34,276 nt of DNA from an uncultured Planctomyces sp. (lineage in GTDB: Bacteria > Planctomycetota > Planctomycetia > Planctomycetales > Planctomycetaceae). The notes under the pieces were generated by a model, which saw only the letters and a program-made list of their open reading frames with translations, had not been told where the DNA came from and ran no database searches. Below are positions 25,224 through 34,162 of this stretch, in pieces. Within the stretch, counting starts at the first letter, position 1. The number at the start of each line of letters is the position of its first letter. The stretch spans positions 1-34,276 of the forward strand of contig CALGTK010000288.1 in NCBI GenBank assembly GCA_937904325.1, in the 5' to 3' direction. Both the position numbers and the translations under genes were made by a program.

Positions 25224-26339
25224 ATGTCGTACTTAAAGGGCGATCCAGTTCCGTGGTTTAACGCCGATACTCATACGACGCCCCAGTTTCAGTTTAACGC
25301 GGCAGCTGGCCGCTATGTCGTGCTGAGTTTTCTTGGCTCGACTTCGCGGGGAGCCTCGGAGCAGGTTGTCCGGGACATAGAGCAGCGTCGCACGGAGTTC
25401 AGCGATGAACGAGTCTGTTTTTTTGGTGTGAGCATCGACCCGGTAGATTTCGACAACGAAAGAGTTCGCGAATTTGTTCCCGGTGTTCGCTACTTCAAAG
25501 ACTTTCAGCATATCGTCAGCGAAGGATACGGTGCTATTTCTAAGGGGCTCGCGGGAACGCAGGCCGTGTTGCAGTATCGACCGTTCTCGCTGGTTTTGGA
25601 TCAACGACTCAGAACGATTGCCAGTATTCCGATTAAAGATTCCGGCGTCGGGCACATAGACAAAGTACTGGATGTTGTCCGTCCGCTGCCAGATTTCGCG
25701 GGGCATTCAGATGCCGATATGCAGGCTCCGGTATTAATCGTGCCGAATATCTTTGAACCGGAATTCTGCAAAGAGTTGATCGAGATTTACGAAGGCCAGG
25801 GTGGAGAGGACTCGGGATTCATGAGGGATCAGGCTGGCAAGACGGTTGGCATTTACGATTACGGAACCAAGCGTCGCCGAGACCAGGTCATTGAGGACGA
25901 AGTGGTCCGCAAGAAATGTATGTTCAAGATTCACGACCGGCTGGCTCCAGAGATTCGTAGAGCCTACCAGTTTGATGCGACTCGCATGGAGCGTTACATC
26001 GTCGCCTGTTACGAAGGTGAGCATGGTGGTCACTTTAGAGCTCATCGTGACAACACGACAAAAGCAACGGCGCACCGGCGGTTCGCAGTTTCGCTCAACT
26101 TGAATGATGAATACGACGGAGGCTGCGTATGGTTTCCTGAGTACGGTAAGAAGCTCTTCAAGCCACCGGCTGGTGGAGCGTGCGTCTTTTCCTGCTCGCT
26201 TCTTCACGAAGCTACGCCGGTGACGAGCGGCCATCGATACGTTTTTCTGCCGTTTCTGTATGATGATGAGGCTGCCAAAGTTCGAGAGGCGAATCAGCAG
26301 TTTCTCGGCGGCAACGTGAACGCTCCGCCTGTAAAATGA
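25224..26339 (+). CDS. Peroxiredoxin-like / 2-oxoglutarate-Fe(II) oxygenase fusion
   Basis: The 371-residue product has two domains. Residues 1-150 follow the AhpC/TSA thioredoxin-like fold (GDPVPWFNADT, YVVLSFLGSTSRGASEQ, FFGVSIDPVDF, FSLVLDQRLRTIASI). The peroxidatic Cys expected around residues 42-45 is absent: the loop reads STSRGAS. Residues 168-345 are a prolyl-4-hydroxylase-type dioxygenase. The iron ligands are His274 and Asp276 in HFRAHRDN and His328 in LLHEATPV; Arg338 in GHRYVF should bind 2-oxoglutarate. This domain should hydroxylate a protein or small-molecule substrate. The peroxiredoxin-like part may serve in binding or redox sensing. Cytoplasmic, as there is no signal peptide. 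A DUF1080 gene follows after 31 bases. Confidence 0.9.
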   Translation: MSYLKGDPVPWFNADTHTTPQFQFNAAAGRYVVLSFLGSTSRGASEQVVRDIEQRRTEFSDERVCFFGVSIDPVDFDNERVREFVPGVRYFKDFQHIVSEGYGAISKGLAGTQAVLQYRPFSLVLDQRLRTIASIPIKDSGVGHIDKVLDVVRPLPDFAGHSDADMQAPVLIVPNIFEPEFCKELIEIYEGQGGEDSGFMRDQAGKTVGIYDYGTKRRRDQVIEDEVVRKKCMFKIHDRLAPEIRRAYQFDATRMERYIVACYEGEHGGHFRAHRDNTTKATAHRRFAVSLNLNDEYDGGCVWFPEYGKKLFKPPAGGACVFSCSLLHEATPVTSGHRYVFLPFLYDDEAAKVREANQQFLGGNVNAPPVK

Positions 26340-26356
26340 ACCATCGTAGCCTCTGG

Positions 26357-26363
26357 AAAAGGA
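26357..26363 (+). promoter_or_regulatory. Ribosome binding site for a GTG start
   Basis: AAAAGGA lies seven bases before GTG 26371 and supports GTG as the start of the DUF1080 gene. Starting there also places the signal peptide at the N-terminus. Confidence 0.65.
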
Positions 26364-26370
26364 ATAGTTC

Positions 26371-27045
26371 GTGAGATATCTGACGCTGATGCTCTGTTTG
26401 TGTGCTTTGCCCATCGCCATGACTCGGAAGGTGGAAGCAGCAGATAAGAAGCTCGAGCCTGGTTTTGTTTCGATCTTTGATGGCAAAACGCTGGATGGTT
26501 GGGAGGGGAACCTTAAGATGTTCCGCGTCGAGGCTGGTGCAATCGTCGCGGGAACTCAGGAGAAGCGAATTCCGAACAACGAGTTTCTCTGCACGAAAAA
26601 GAGGTATGGCGATTTCGAGCTGCGGCTTCAGGCCAGGCTGGAGGGCAAAGGCACGAACGCGGGAATCCAGTTCCGCTCAGAACGGATTCCGAACCATCAC
26701 GAAGTGATCGGTTTCCAGGCGGACATCGGTGTCATGAAAGGCAACGAGCTGATCTGGGGAGCTCTTTACGACGAATCACGCCGTCGTAAGTTTCTGGTCG
26801 TTGGTGACCAGGCAGAGCTGAAGAAAGCCGTTCGTACGGACGGGTGGAATGATTTTATCATTCGCTGCGAAGGGCCAAAGATTCAGATCAGAGTAAACGG
26901 CTATCTTGCCGTCAACTATGCCGAGAAAGATTCAGGCATCGCCAACACAGGGATTATCGGCGTGCAGATTCACAGTGGCGAGCCGGCTGAAGCGTCCTAC
27001 CGTAGAATCAGAATTAAAGAGCTGAAGTCTGCTGCGTTCAAGTAG
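26371..27045 (+). CDS. Secreted DUF1080 (3-keto-disaccharide hydrolase family) protein
   Basis: The 224-residue product starts at GTG with a signal peptide (LTLMLCLCALPIAM, cleavage near VEA). A complete DUF1080 jelly roll follows: FVSIFDGKTLDGWEGN (32-47), FRVEAGAIVAG, NNEFLCTKKRYGDFELRLQA, NAGIQFRSERIPNHHEVIGF, and the closing TGIIGVQIHSGEPAEASYRR and IRIKEL. Some members hydrolyse 3-keto-disaccharides; most planctomycete paralogs are uncharacterised. It lies 31 bases after the oxygenase fusion gene, so the two are probably co-transcribed, although one product is cytoplasmic and the other secreted. A terminator follows. Confidence 0.9.
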   Translation: MRYLTLMLCLCALPIAMTRKVEAADKKLEPGFVSIFDGKTLDGWEGNLKMFRVEAGAIVAGTQEKRIPNNEFLCTKKRYGDFELRLQARLEGKGTNAGIQFRSERIPNHHEVIGFQADIGVMKGNELIWGALYDESRRRKFLVVGDQAELKKAVRTDGWNDFIIRCEGPKIQIRVNGYLAVNYAEKDSGIANTGIIGVQIHSGEPAEASYRRIRIKELKSAAFK

Positions 27046-27096
27046 ACATTGACCAACGACGCGACGTGGTCGCGAAAGTTGACTGTGAAAAGTAAG

Positions 27097-27126
27097 GGCT
27101 CGGAAGCAGCAGTTCCGAGTCCTTTT
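27097..27126. terminator. Bidirectional intrinsic terminator
   Basis: CTCGGAA (27099-27105) and TTCCGAG (27113-27119) form a stem around a seven-base loop. TCCTTTT follows on the plus strand, and on the minus strand CCCTTACTTTTC follows. It lies between the convergent DUF1080 and folate cyclo-ligase genes. Confidence 0.75.
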
Positions 27127-27149
27127 GGCGTTCTGGTCGTCGTGTTTGG

Positions 27150-27791
27150 TCAGGCGAGTTCGTCTTTACGCCCGATGCCTTCGTGGGTGGCTGATTCAGT
27201 GATGACCTTGTCCATGAAAATGTCGTGTGACTGCATCGGGATTTCCGGGAACATCTGGCAATCAAAGGCCAGGGCGATCAGCGGGCAGTCGGGGCGAGCG
27301 TGTTCGAGCAGTTTGTCGTAGTACCCTTTGCCGTGGCCGGTGCGACCGCCGCGTTCGTCGAAGCCGACGCCTGGTACCATGATCAGGTCGATGCCTTCTG
27401 GCTGAACGACTTTCTCGGGCAGATGACGCAGTTCAGTCTTTGGTTCGAGAATGCGGTACATGCCTTCGGAGAGTTCGTCGACGCTCTCCATATGGAACAG
27501 CTCAAGCTCACCGTCTTTGTTGCACCAGGGAACGATGATTTTCTTGCCAGTGGCAAGTGCCGCCAGAAAGGCATGTCGAGTACGGACTTCAGCACGCACA
27601 TCAACGTAGAACAGCACCGTTTCAGCCTGTTCAAACTCGGCCAGAGACATGAACTTAGCGACGATCGTTTCGCTGATTTCGTCCTTGTTTACCTGGTTTC
27701 GTCGGTTTTCGTGAGCCTGCTTCCGAATTTGCGTCTTCAGCTCGGCAAGGTCCGTTGTTTGTGTTGATCCAGGTTCTGTCGACGAGGTCAT
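27150..27791 (-). CDS. fau: 5-formyltetrahydrofolate cyclo-ligase
   Basis: The enzyme converts 5-formyltetrahydrofolate to 5,10-methenyltetrahydrofolate using ATP, a one-carbon salvage step in the cytoplasm. The 213-residue product has the basic N-terminal helix (LKTQIRKQAHENRRNQ), a central VLFYVDVRAEVRT and KKIIVPWC, and the diagnostic IMVPGVGFDERGGRTG and GHGKGYYD (137-159), whose Gly-rich loop binds the phosphates. The length is usual for the family. GGGAG lies about nine bases before ATG 27791. It converges with the DUF1080 gene across the terminator, and 150 bases without a gene separate it from the coiled-coil gene upstream. Confidence 0.95.
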   Translation of the reverse strand: MTSSTEPGSTQTTDLAELKTQIRKQAHENRRNQVNKDEISETIVAKFMSLAEFEQAETVLFYVDVRAEVRTRHAFLAALATGKKIIVPWCNKDGELELFHMESVDELSEGMYRILEPKTELRHLPEKVVQPEGIDLIMVPGVGFDERGGRTGHGKGYYDKLLEHARPDCPLIALAFDCQMFPEIPMQSHDIFMDKVITESATHEGIGRKDELA

Positions 27792-27942
27792 CCCAGATGC
27801 TCCCTGAGGGTTGATGTTCGGTCAAACCGGGACGATACCAGGGTTAGAGAACGTTTTCAAATCGTCCAGAATACTTGACACAGTTCCAGTGACTGGCATG
27901 TCTTGCAACGCCAAATTGCATTCGAGCGAGTGACTTCGAGTT

Positions 27943-30900
27943 CTATTCCAGGCTTTCAAAGTACCGTCGAAGCCGGTCTTCGTACGCACGAGGCGCTCGC
28001 CGCTGACTGCCGGCGATGATTGCCTTTCGCAGTTCGGCGGGCAGCTTGGCGAACCAGGCGGCCTGTCGCAGTTGTCGCGATTCGATTTGGCGAGTTCGAT
28101 CGGTCGAATTAGGGGTGCGGCCGTCTTTAGAGGGCGTCGCTGTATCGACAACGTTGAGCGGCTCGTCTTTCGTTGGCTGGTTCTCTGTCTCAAGGCCAAC
28201 GTTAGAATCTCCTCCTCCCTCGGACTTCTGTGACGCCTGTGCATTCTGTGGTGGTAGCCCCGTGCCTGGCGGCTGGCCAGACGGCGGTTCAGAAGTTGCA
28301 GGCTGACCAGCTTCTGCAGCCGCTGCCTGAGCGGCCGCGTTGTCAGCGTTCTGTGTGGCGTCTGTGAGGGCAGCCTTCATCAGCTCAGACAACTGAGCCA
28401 GTAGTTCGGGATCTGCCATCAGACGGGCTGTTGCCTCAGGCGAGTCGGGGACGAAGCCGGTGCCCAAATCAGCAGACTGCGGTGGGCCCTGTTGAGGACT
28501 ACCGGGTTGTTCGCCATTTGGTGGCCCTGACTGAGGTTGACTGGCCGCGTCTGCTCCTGCTTGCGGAGTTCCAGCCTGTTCTGCGGAAGCGGATGAATCG
28601 CCACTTTCTGCAGGTTCGTCTCCGAGAGCTGAAGGACCTTCCGTAGTTGGCGAGTCTGCATCTGCGGATGCGGGAGGTTGCTGAGTCGATGGATCAACGC
28701 CCGCGAGTTCTGAAGTCTGATCATGGGGAGTGGTCGGTGGTTGTTTCGTAGTCGTCAGTAGTTCGGATGCGAGATCGAGTGCTTCTCGAATCGGCAGGTT
28801 GGCGACTTCTTCCTGACCGGACAGTTGCACGGCACCTTCCCCGGTTAGCTGCTGGGATTCCGAAAACTGCTTCATCGCCTGAGCCAACTTCCGGGCAGCA
28901 CTTTTATCATCGGTTGTCATCGCGGAAGAACTGTTCTCTGACGTCGAGTCGCCGTTGCCGGGCTTCGCTGGATCGAGCTTAGGATCAGGTGCTGATTGAT
29001 TATTAGATTCTTTAAGAGCGTTACGGGCGTCGGCGAGTTGCTCGACGGAATCCTGTTGCGACTTCGCGAGTTCAGCCAGTGCTTGAGCCAACGCCTGCTC
29101 GCGTTCGAGTTGCTGAGCCTTTGCAGCCAGGTCTGCGGCGGCTCTTTCCAGATTTTCAGCGATGGCCTTATCGGCGGTTACGGCGTCGAATCCATCAGGT
29201 GGAGTTCCCGGTGAGGTTACCTCTGGTGGAGCTTCAATGCCCGTTTCCGGCGTGGCTGCGGCGAGATCTTTGGCTGCTTTTCCAGCTTCGGTGGCTGTGC
29301 GTTGAGCATCGCGGATCGCCGATGCTGCGCTTGCATCTACTAACGCAGACTTTTCTGCGGCAGTGTCGGCTTTGTCAGTGACATTGCCCAATTCCGTAGC
29401 CTGCTTACCAGCCAGCTCTTTTGCTGCTGCGTCCAGCGTTGCTGCTGCTGCAGTCAACGCGTCGGTGGTTGTCTTCTGGGAATTCTTCGCCATTTCAGGC
29501 AGATTCTTGACCAGCTCCTTCGCAGCTTGTTTTGCCGCATCGGCTGCTTCGTCCAGAGCACCGGCGGCCTCGCCTGCGTCGTTCTTCGCAAGCTCTCCGG
29601 CTGCTTCGGCCTTAGCGGCAACTTCCTTTTGAGCTTTCGGATCGGGCGTTCCTGTTGGTTTTGCGGCCGCTGCCTGATCGGCTTCGGTTACAGCGGCTTC
29701 GAGTGCTTCGGCGAGTGCGTCACGGGCCTGTTTCCGAGCCGCGTCGGCTGCTTCTGAGTTTCCGTCAAGTGCCTGACGTGCGGCTTCGGCTCCAGCCTGT
29801 TGCGCCTGTTCAAGTGCGGCTGTCAGAGGGTCGGGTTTGTTTGCTGCCAGAGCAGCTTTGCCCTGGGGACGATCCTTTGCTTCCAGCGCGAGTTTTTGTG
29901 CCAGGTCCGATACGCTGAGCTGCTTTGTAGCTGCTTCCAATGGAGTGGCTGCCGCACCGGAATCAACATCCTGCGCAGCCTTGTCGGCGGATTCTTGAGT
30001 CGTCTGCGCCTCGTCAATTCGCCGTGCAAGGTCCATGGCGTCGGCGGTTTCGGGGCGGCCTTCTGCTCGTTGTTGCTCGATAAACGCGTCCGCGACTTTG
30101 CTGCGAGCCTCTGCCAGTTTTTGAATCCTATCGGCGACAGATTTCTCGGTTTCCAGGATTGTGTCGTCGACCGCCGCTTGAGCGTCCGCCACTTTGCTTA
30201 ATTGTTCTGCCGAGAGTTGAGCGAGTTGCTCAGCAGTTTTTGCGATTTCATTCCGCAGTTCCTGAGCGGCCGATGCAAGAACTCTGGCCGCTTCTTCGGC
30301 GTTTGGAGCAGCATCCTTCGCTGCGTCCGCTGCTTTCTGGCTGGCGTCTGTTGCAGATGTTTCAGCGGATGCCAGCGCTGCCTTGTCGTCCTGGTTGGCG
30401 GCCTGTTCCGCAGCAGCGTTTGCGGATTCCGTTTGCTCGGCAGCGGCGGCAATCTGGTCGAGCGGTGCCGTTGCTGCTTTCACTTTTTCGCCGGCCTGCT
30501 GGAGGGCCTGAGCAACTTCGGGGGATGTTTCTTTGACACCTTCCGCGATTCGTTCCGCAACATCCTGCACTGTCTTCTGTTCTTTCGTCATTTCTTTTGC
30601 TGTGGTGGCGTTAACTGGTTTTCCAGCGGCGATCTCTTTGGCTGTTTCAGCGATCTTTCGCTCCGCAGCGGCGGCGCGTTCAAGAGCTTCTGCGGCGCGG
30701 GCCAATTCTCCAATTTTGACGGCCGCTTCCATTCGTTTTGCTTCTGCCAGGGATTCCTGTGTGCTGGCCAACGCTCGTTCGACTGCGTCTGATGCGTTCT
30801 GTGTAGCGTCCTTGGCGGCCGCGAGTTTCTCGTCACTGTCGGCGGCTTGAGCTTTAGCTGCGTCTTCAGCGGCGTCGGCGGCTTTGGCGACCGCGTCCTC

Positions 30901-32319
30901 TGCAGCAGCGACCGTCGCCGTGAGTTCTTCCGGAAGTTCACGTTTTTCGGTGGCGCTGGTAGCTTCTTTTAACGCAACTTCCACGGCCGTCTCCTGCTGA
31001 GCCGCTTTGGCCGGATCGGTCGCAGTGTTGTCTTCGGCCTGCTGCTGTTGCTGCATGGCCTGTTCGAGTTGTTCCTTTGTTGCTTCAAGGTCCTTAACGG
31101 TTTGTGCGAGTTCAGTTGCTGTCTTGTCGGTTAGCTGAGCCTGCATGTCCTGTTGAAGTTTGTCCTGCAGGGCGGCAAGGTGACCTTCGACCAGTCGTTG
31201 GGCGTTGATGGCTTGCTCGGGTTCTTCGGAGAAAATCTGTTCTGACGCCTGAGTGGCTGCTTCGATGGCGCTCTGGACATGTTCAGCAGCTTGAGGGTTG
31301 TCAGCCACGGCTTCCGCCAGCTCTTCGAGTTCAGCCTTAATCTCATCCTGCTCGGTCGTGAGGTCACTCGATTCGTCAGCGTTGGAGAGGTCAGTCTTTT
31401 GCACTTTCGCGCGAACCTCGCTTTGCTTGTTCGCGAGTTCCTCGATTCTTTCGATGATGGATTCGGAGTCTGAGCTGATCAATCCCTGCGTATGCAACAC
31501 TTCATCGAGTAGTCGTTTCAAGCCCGCGACGACCTGCGCCTGCTCAACGGCTGACGCAGCAAATCGGGTAGCGGCGAGTTCTGCACCGGCGCGGTCAAGG
31601 TGCAGCCCGACTTCTTGTTTCTTTAGAATGATCAATCCTTTCGTCGCTCCTTGACCGATTGTCCCATCCCACGAACTGACGTCCGCCAGTGTTTCGACAA
31701 GATGCAGGAACAGTTCTTTAATATCCTGCTGATCCTCAATCGTGCGGACGGCGAGTTGCTCGCGCCGAGTCTGGGATTCTTCTGGAAGCCCTTTGGTGAC
31801 GGTCATGGTTGCTGTCTCGAGGTTGATCAGGCGTTTGATCTGCTCGGCAATTTCGGCATTGCGAAGGCGCCTCAGGAGGTTGTGCCGTTCGATGGCCAGG
31901 CGAACGACGATCTGTCGGATTGTGCTGCGTGCAGTAACAAACTTTGCTTCGCGATCGGCGGGCTTACTGAGTCGTTGCGCGTTGAGTAGAAGTTCGACCA
32001 CGTCGGCCATTTCAGTTTCGACCAGTTCACCGATGCTGCTGCGCATGGTGGTAATTTCTTTGTAGATCGGCAGGTCAGTCAGACCGTTGTCTTCAAGCTG
32101 GTGGATCTGAAGATCGACGGCGTTTGAGACAAGTTTCTGAGCCATTGCCCGTGCACGCTGTTGGTCGATTTGCTTGCGTCGCAGAGCAAGCTTGTCAACG
32201 GCGGTCGCAGATTCGGGGGTGATAGCTAAAGTCATCATCAAAACTGCGAGGCCAACAATGCCGAATCGATGTGGGTGTTCCGCAAAGTCGCTGGTCGAAT
32301 GAAAAAGCATCTGCGTCAT
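27943..32319 (-). CDS. Giant alanine-rich coiled-coil envelope protein, partner of the DUF4175-like protein
   Basis: The 1458-residue product has an N-terminal hydrophobic signal or anchor (FGIVGLAVLMMTLAI). A conserved helical head follows (about 45-270; LRRKQIDQQRARAMAQKLV, AIERHNLLRRLRNAEI). A huge Ala/Glu/Gln/Lys/Asp-rich region (about 300-1200) with coiled-coil spacing comes next, then a Pro/Gln/Ser-rich low-complexity stretch (about 1206-1360). The compact C-terminus WFAKLPAELRKAIIAG, RAYEDRLRRYFESLE is the most family-like piece. ATG 32319 overlaps the stop of the upstream gene by four bases (ATGA), and GGAG lies seven bases before it, so the two are translationally coupled. Such pairs are found in planctomycetes; their role is unknown, with an envelope or periplasmic scaffold as inference. 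Overlapping plus-strand frames are antisense artefacts of its repetitive codons. Confidence 0.9.
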   Translation of the reverse strand: MTQMLFHSTSDFAEHPHRFGIVGLAVLMMTLAITPESATAVDKLALRRKQIDQQRARAMAQKLVSNAVDLQIHQLEDNGLTDLPIYKEITTMRSSIGELVETEMADVVELLLNAQRLSKPADREAKFVTARSTIRQIVVRLAIERHNLLRRLRNAEIAEQIKRLINLETATMTVTKGLPEESQTRREQLAVRTIEDQQDIKELFLHLVETLADVSSWDGTIGQGATKGLIILKKQEVGLHLDRAGAELAATRFAASAVEQAQVVAGLKRLLDEVLHTQGLISSDSESIIERIEELANKQSEVRAKVQKTDLSNADESSDLTTEQDEIKAELEELAEAVADNPQAAEHVQSAIEAATQASEQIFSEEPEQAINAQRLVEGHLAALQDKLQQDMQAQLTDKTATELAQTVKDLEATKEQLEQAMQQQQQAEDNTATDPAKAAQQETAVEVALKEATSATEKRELPEELTATVAAAEDAVAKAADAAEDAAKAQAADSDEKLAAAKDATQNASDAVERALASTQESLAEAKRMEAAVKIGELARAAEALERAAAAERKIAETAKEIAAGKPVNATTAKEMTKEQKTVQDVAERIAEGVKETSPEVAQALQQAGEKVKAATAPLDQIAAAAEQTESANAAAEQAANQDDKAALASAETSATDASQKAADAAKDAAPNAEEAARVLASAAQELRNEIAKTAEQLAQLSAEQLSKVADAQAAVDDTILETEKSVADRIQKLAEARSKVADAFIEQQRAEGRPETADAMDLARRIDEAQTTQESADKAAQDVDSGAAATPLEAATKQLSVSDLAQKLALEAKDRPQGKAALAANKPDPLTAALEQAQQAGAEAARQALDGNSEAADAARKQARDALAEALEAAVTEADQAAAAKPTGTPDPKAQKEVAAKAEAAGELAKNDAGEAAGALDEAADAAKQAAKELVKNLPEMAKNSQKTTTDALTAAAATLDAAAKELAGKQATELGNVTDKADTAAEKSALVDASAASAIRDAQRTATEAGKAAKDLAAATPETGIEAPPEVTSPGTPPDGFDAVTADKAIAENLERAAADLAAKAQQLEREQALAQALAELAKSQQDSVEQLADARNALKESNNQSAPDPKLDPAKPGNGDSTSENSSSAMTTDDKSAARKLAQAMKQFSESQQLTGEGAVQLSGQEEVANLPIREALDLASELLTTTKQPPTTPHDQTSELAGVDPSTQQPPASADADSPTTEGPSALGDEPAESGDSSASAEQAGTPQAGADAASQPQSGPPNGEQPGSPQQGPPQSADLGTGFVPDSPEATARLMADPELLAQLSELMKAALTDATQNADNAAAQAAAAEAGQPATSEPPSGQPPGTGLPPQNAQASQKSEGGGDSNVGLETENQPTKDEPLNVVDTATPSKDGRTPNSTDRTRQIESRQLRQAAWFAKLPAELRKAIIAGSQRRAPRAYEDRLRRYFESLE

Positions 32320-34058
32320 TTGGAATCTCCAATGCCCAGTTCCCGCCGAATGATGGCATCGAGCTGTCGGGCGGATTCTTCATCGGTTTCCAACAAACCG
32401 GACAGGATACCTTGCCGGTCGGTCAGTTGGAGTTGGATCGGTTCGCTGTAGCTGACCGCCGGTTCCGCGTCGCCCCGGTAGTCGTATGCGGCGAAGGTGA
32501 CTTTCAGCACGTCCCCTTTTACCAGTTTCATCGCAGACAGGTCGAGAGGATAGGTGCCGCGGATGGACGTCTGTCGGGCCTTGCCTTTAAGGGACGTTGC
32601 AACTTCGACTTCGGTCTCGGAGACCTCACCGTCTGCACGTGCGACCTGAACGCGGGCAATGACTCGCGACAGACCGAAGTCATCAGAAGCCGACCAGATG
32701 ATCGGAGGCTGTGCGGTGGCGACGACGTTTCGCGTTCGTGCCGAAATGGCGAGCCTGGGCGGTTGATCTGTTTGTATCCGGATAGTCCCATAAATCGGAG
32801 CTTCGAGCTGGATGCCATCCAGGTCTGTCGCTTGAATCTGGTAACGGACCGTTTCAGAGACAACCGCAAATTCAGTGTTGGTAACGTCAAGTGTCCATTG
32901 GTGATTATTTGTGCCGTTTGGTGCGAGTTGGTAGTCGCTTTCGCCAATCGTTAATTCAACCATTTCCAGTGGTTTGTTCAGGCTGCGAATTGTCAAATCA
33001 ACTCGCGAGCCCTCAATGACGGAAAGGGCTCTCTTGAATTCAGACGGTTCGGCACGGGCTGTCACGGCGCGAACGTACTCGGGGGGCGTCACCGAAAGTT
33101 CGGGGGCGATGACCGGCAGCGGTGTTGCGTGAACCGTGATCTTTGGTGAGCGAGCGTCACCGATGAATGCCTGGATCGTGACGGAATCCATCAGCCGCGG
33201 CAGGTCGCCGATCAACACTGAAGAAGTGTCAGAACCTGCAGTCCTGACTTGGGTAGCGGGATTCTCAGAAGACTGAGCTATTTCGTTGATCGGTGAAAGT
33301 TGGACGTCGGTTGCGATTGCCTTGTCAAGGCTTTTTACGTGAATATTTCGCGAGGTCGTGGTTGGAGGCTGGCCAGCGAATCGAACTTCAAATTTCAGCG
33401 GTTGTCCGAACGGACTGTTGATCTCGGTGGTTTCCTGCTTGTGTTCATAAACCACTGATTGCCCGTTAATCAGGACGTCAGCGATCTGAGTTGCCGTTGG
33501 GTATTGCGAGCTTCCCATTAATATCCGATTGAGGTAAGCGTGGAAGTAGCCGGGGTATAATCCGCTGGCGAGCGTCGGCAGCGCGACGACAACAGCCAGG
33601 ATGATCATGCGGCGTTTGAAGTCGTGAATTGAGAGACCTTCAAACACCTGCAGCTGCGGAGTCAATCTGGCAGTTTTTGTAATTACTGCCGATTCAAGCT
33701 GTGCCGAGCCCCAGCGTGATGCTTCTGGTTGTTCGAACTGGAGTGCCGAAACGAGGTCGTTGTCGAGCCCGTGCTGGTGCTCGACGTTCAGTGCAAGTTC
33801 GATGAGGTCGTCGGCCTTTCCGAACCAGGGCTTAACGAATTTCCGCACTAACCACACCAGAACTGCGATCATCAGCGTCAGCAGGATGCAGCGTTGAGCG
33901 GTCGACATATCGAGAGCCCAGTCAGCAAGAAAGCCTCCACCAAAAATCAGCAAAGCAGATTGGAGCAGGAGTGATAGTCCGCTGATGCCGCGAATCATTT
34001 GCCTCGTATTGCGAAGGCGGGTTAGTTCCGAGCGAAGTTGGCCGAGCTGTGTGCTCAT
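32316..34058 (-). CDS. DUF4175-like membrane protein
   Basis: The 580-residue product starts with a short basic helix (ELTRLRNTRQMIRG). Two membrane helices follow (about 23-48, LSLLLQSALLIFGGGFLADW; and about 54-72, ILLTLMIAVLVWLV). A cytoplasmic segment is rich in ligand-like motifs (LNVEHQHGLDNDLVSALQFE). A third helix follows at about 150-168 (MIILAVVVALPTLASGLYPG), then a large extracytoplasmic beta-rich region with Ig-like units: PTATQIADVLINGQ, PVIAPELSVTPPEYV, IIWSASDDFGLSRVIARV. The ending ILSGLLETDEESARQLDAII is typical of planctomycete DUF4175-like proteins. It is coupled to the coiled-coil gene by a four-base overlap. No enzyme motif is seen. An assembly, secretion or envelope-stability role is inference. 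Confidence 0.82.
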   Translation of the reverse strand: MSTQLGQLRSELTRLRNTRQMIRGISGLSLLLQSALLIFGGGFLADWALDMSTAQRCILLTLMIAVLVWLVRKFVKPWFGKADDLIELALNVEHQHGLDNDLVSALQFEQPEASRWGSAQLESAVITKTARLTPQLQVFEGLSIHDFKRRMIILAVVVALPTLASGLYPGYFHAYLNRILMGSSQYPTATQIADVLINGQSVVYEHKQETTEINSPFGQPLKFEVRFAGQPPTTTSRNIHVKSLDKAIATDVQLSPINEIAQSSENPATQVRTAGSDTSSVLIGDLPRLMDSVTIQAFIGDARSPKITVHATPLPVIAPELSVTPPEYVRAVTARAEPSEFKRALSVIEGSRVDLTIRSLNKPLEMVELTIGESDYQLAPNGTNNHQWTLDVTNTEFAVVSETVRYQIQATDLDGIQLEAPIYGTIRIQTDQPPRLAISARTRNVVATAQPPIIWSASDDFGLSRVIARVQVARADGEVSETEVEVATSLKGKARQTSIRGTYPLDLSAMKLVKGDVLKVTFAAYDYRGDAEPAVSYSEPIQLQLTDRQGILSGLLETDEESARQLDAIIRRELGIGDSK

Positions 34059-34162
34059 GGAGTGATGTCCGGGGCAGGAAAGTGAGCGTCAATACCGGTT
34101 AGTTGAGGGGCGCCGATAAACGCTACGGAATCCTTATGTGTGGCGGAGATTATTATTAGTGA

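Noticed and set aside
28016-31989. Many plus-strand frames opposite the coiled-coil gene
   Set aside because: They arise from the biased Ala/Glu/Gln codons of the minus-strand gene and are rich in Arg, Cys and Phe without any start context.
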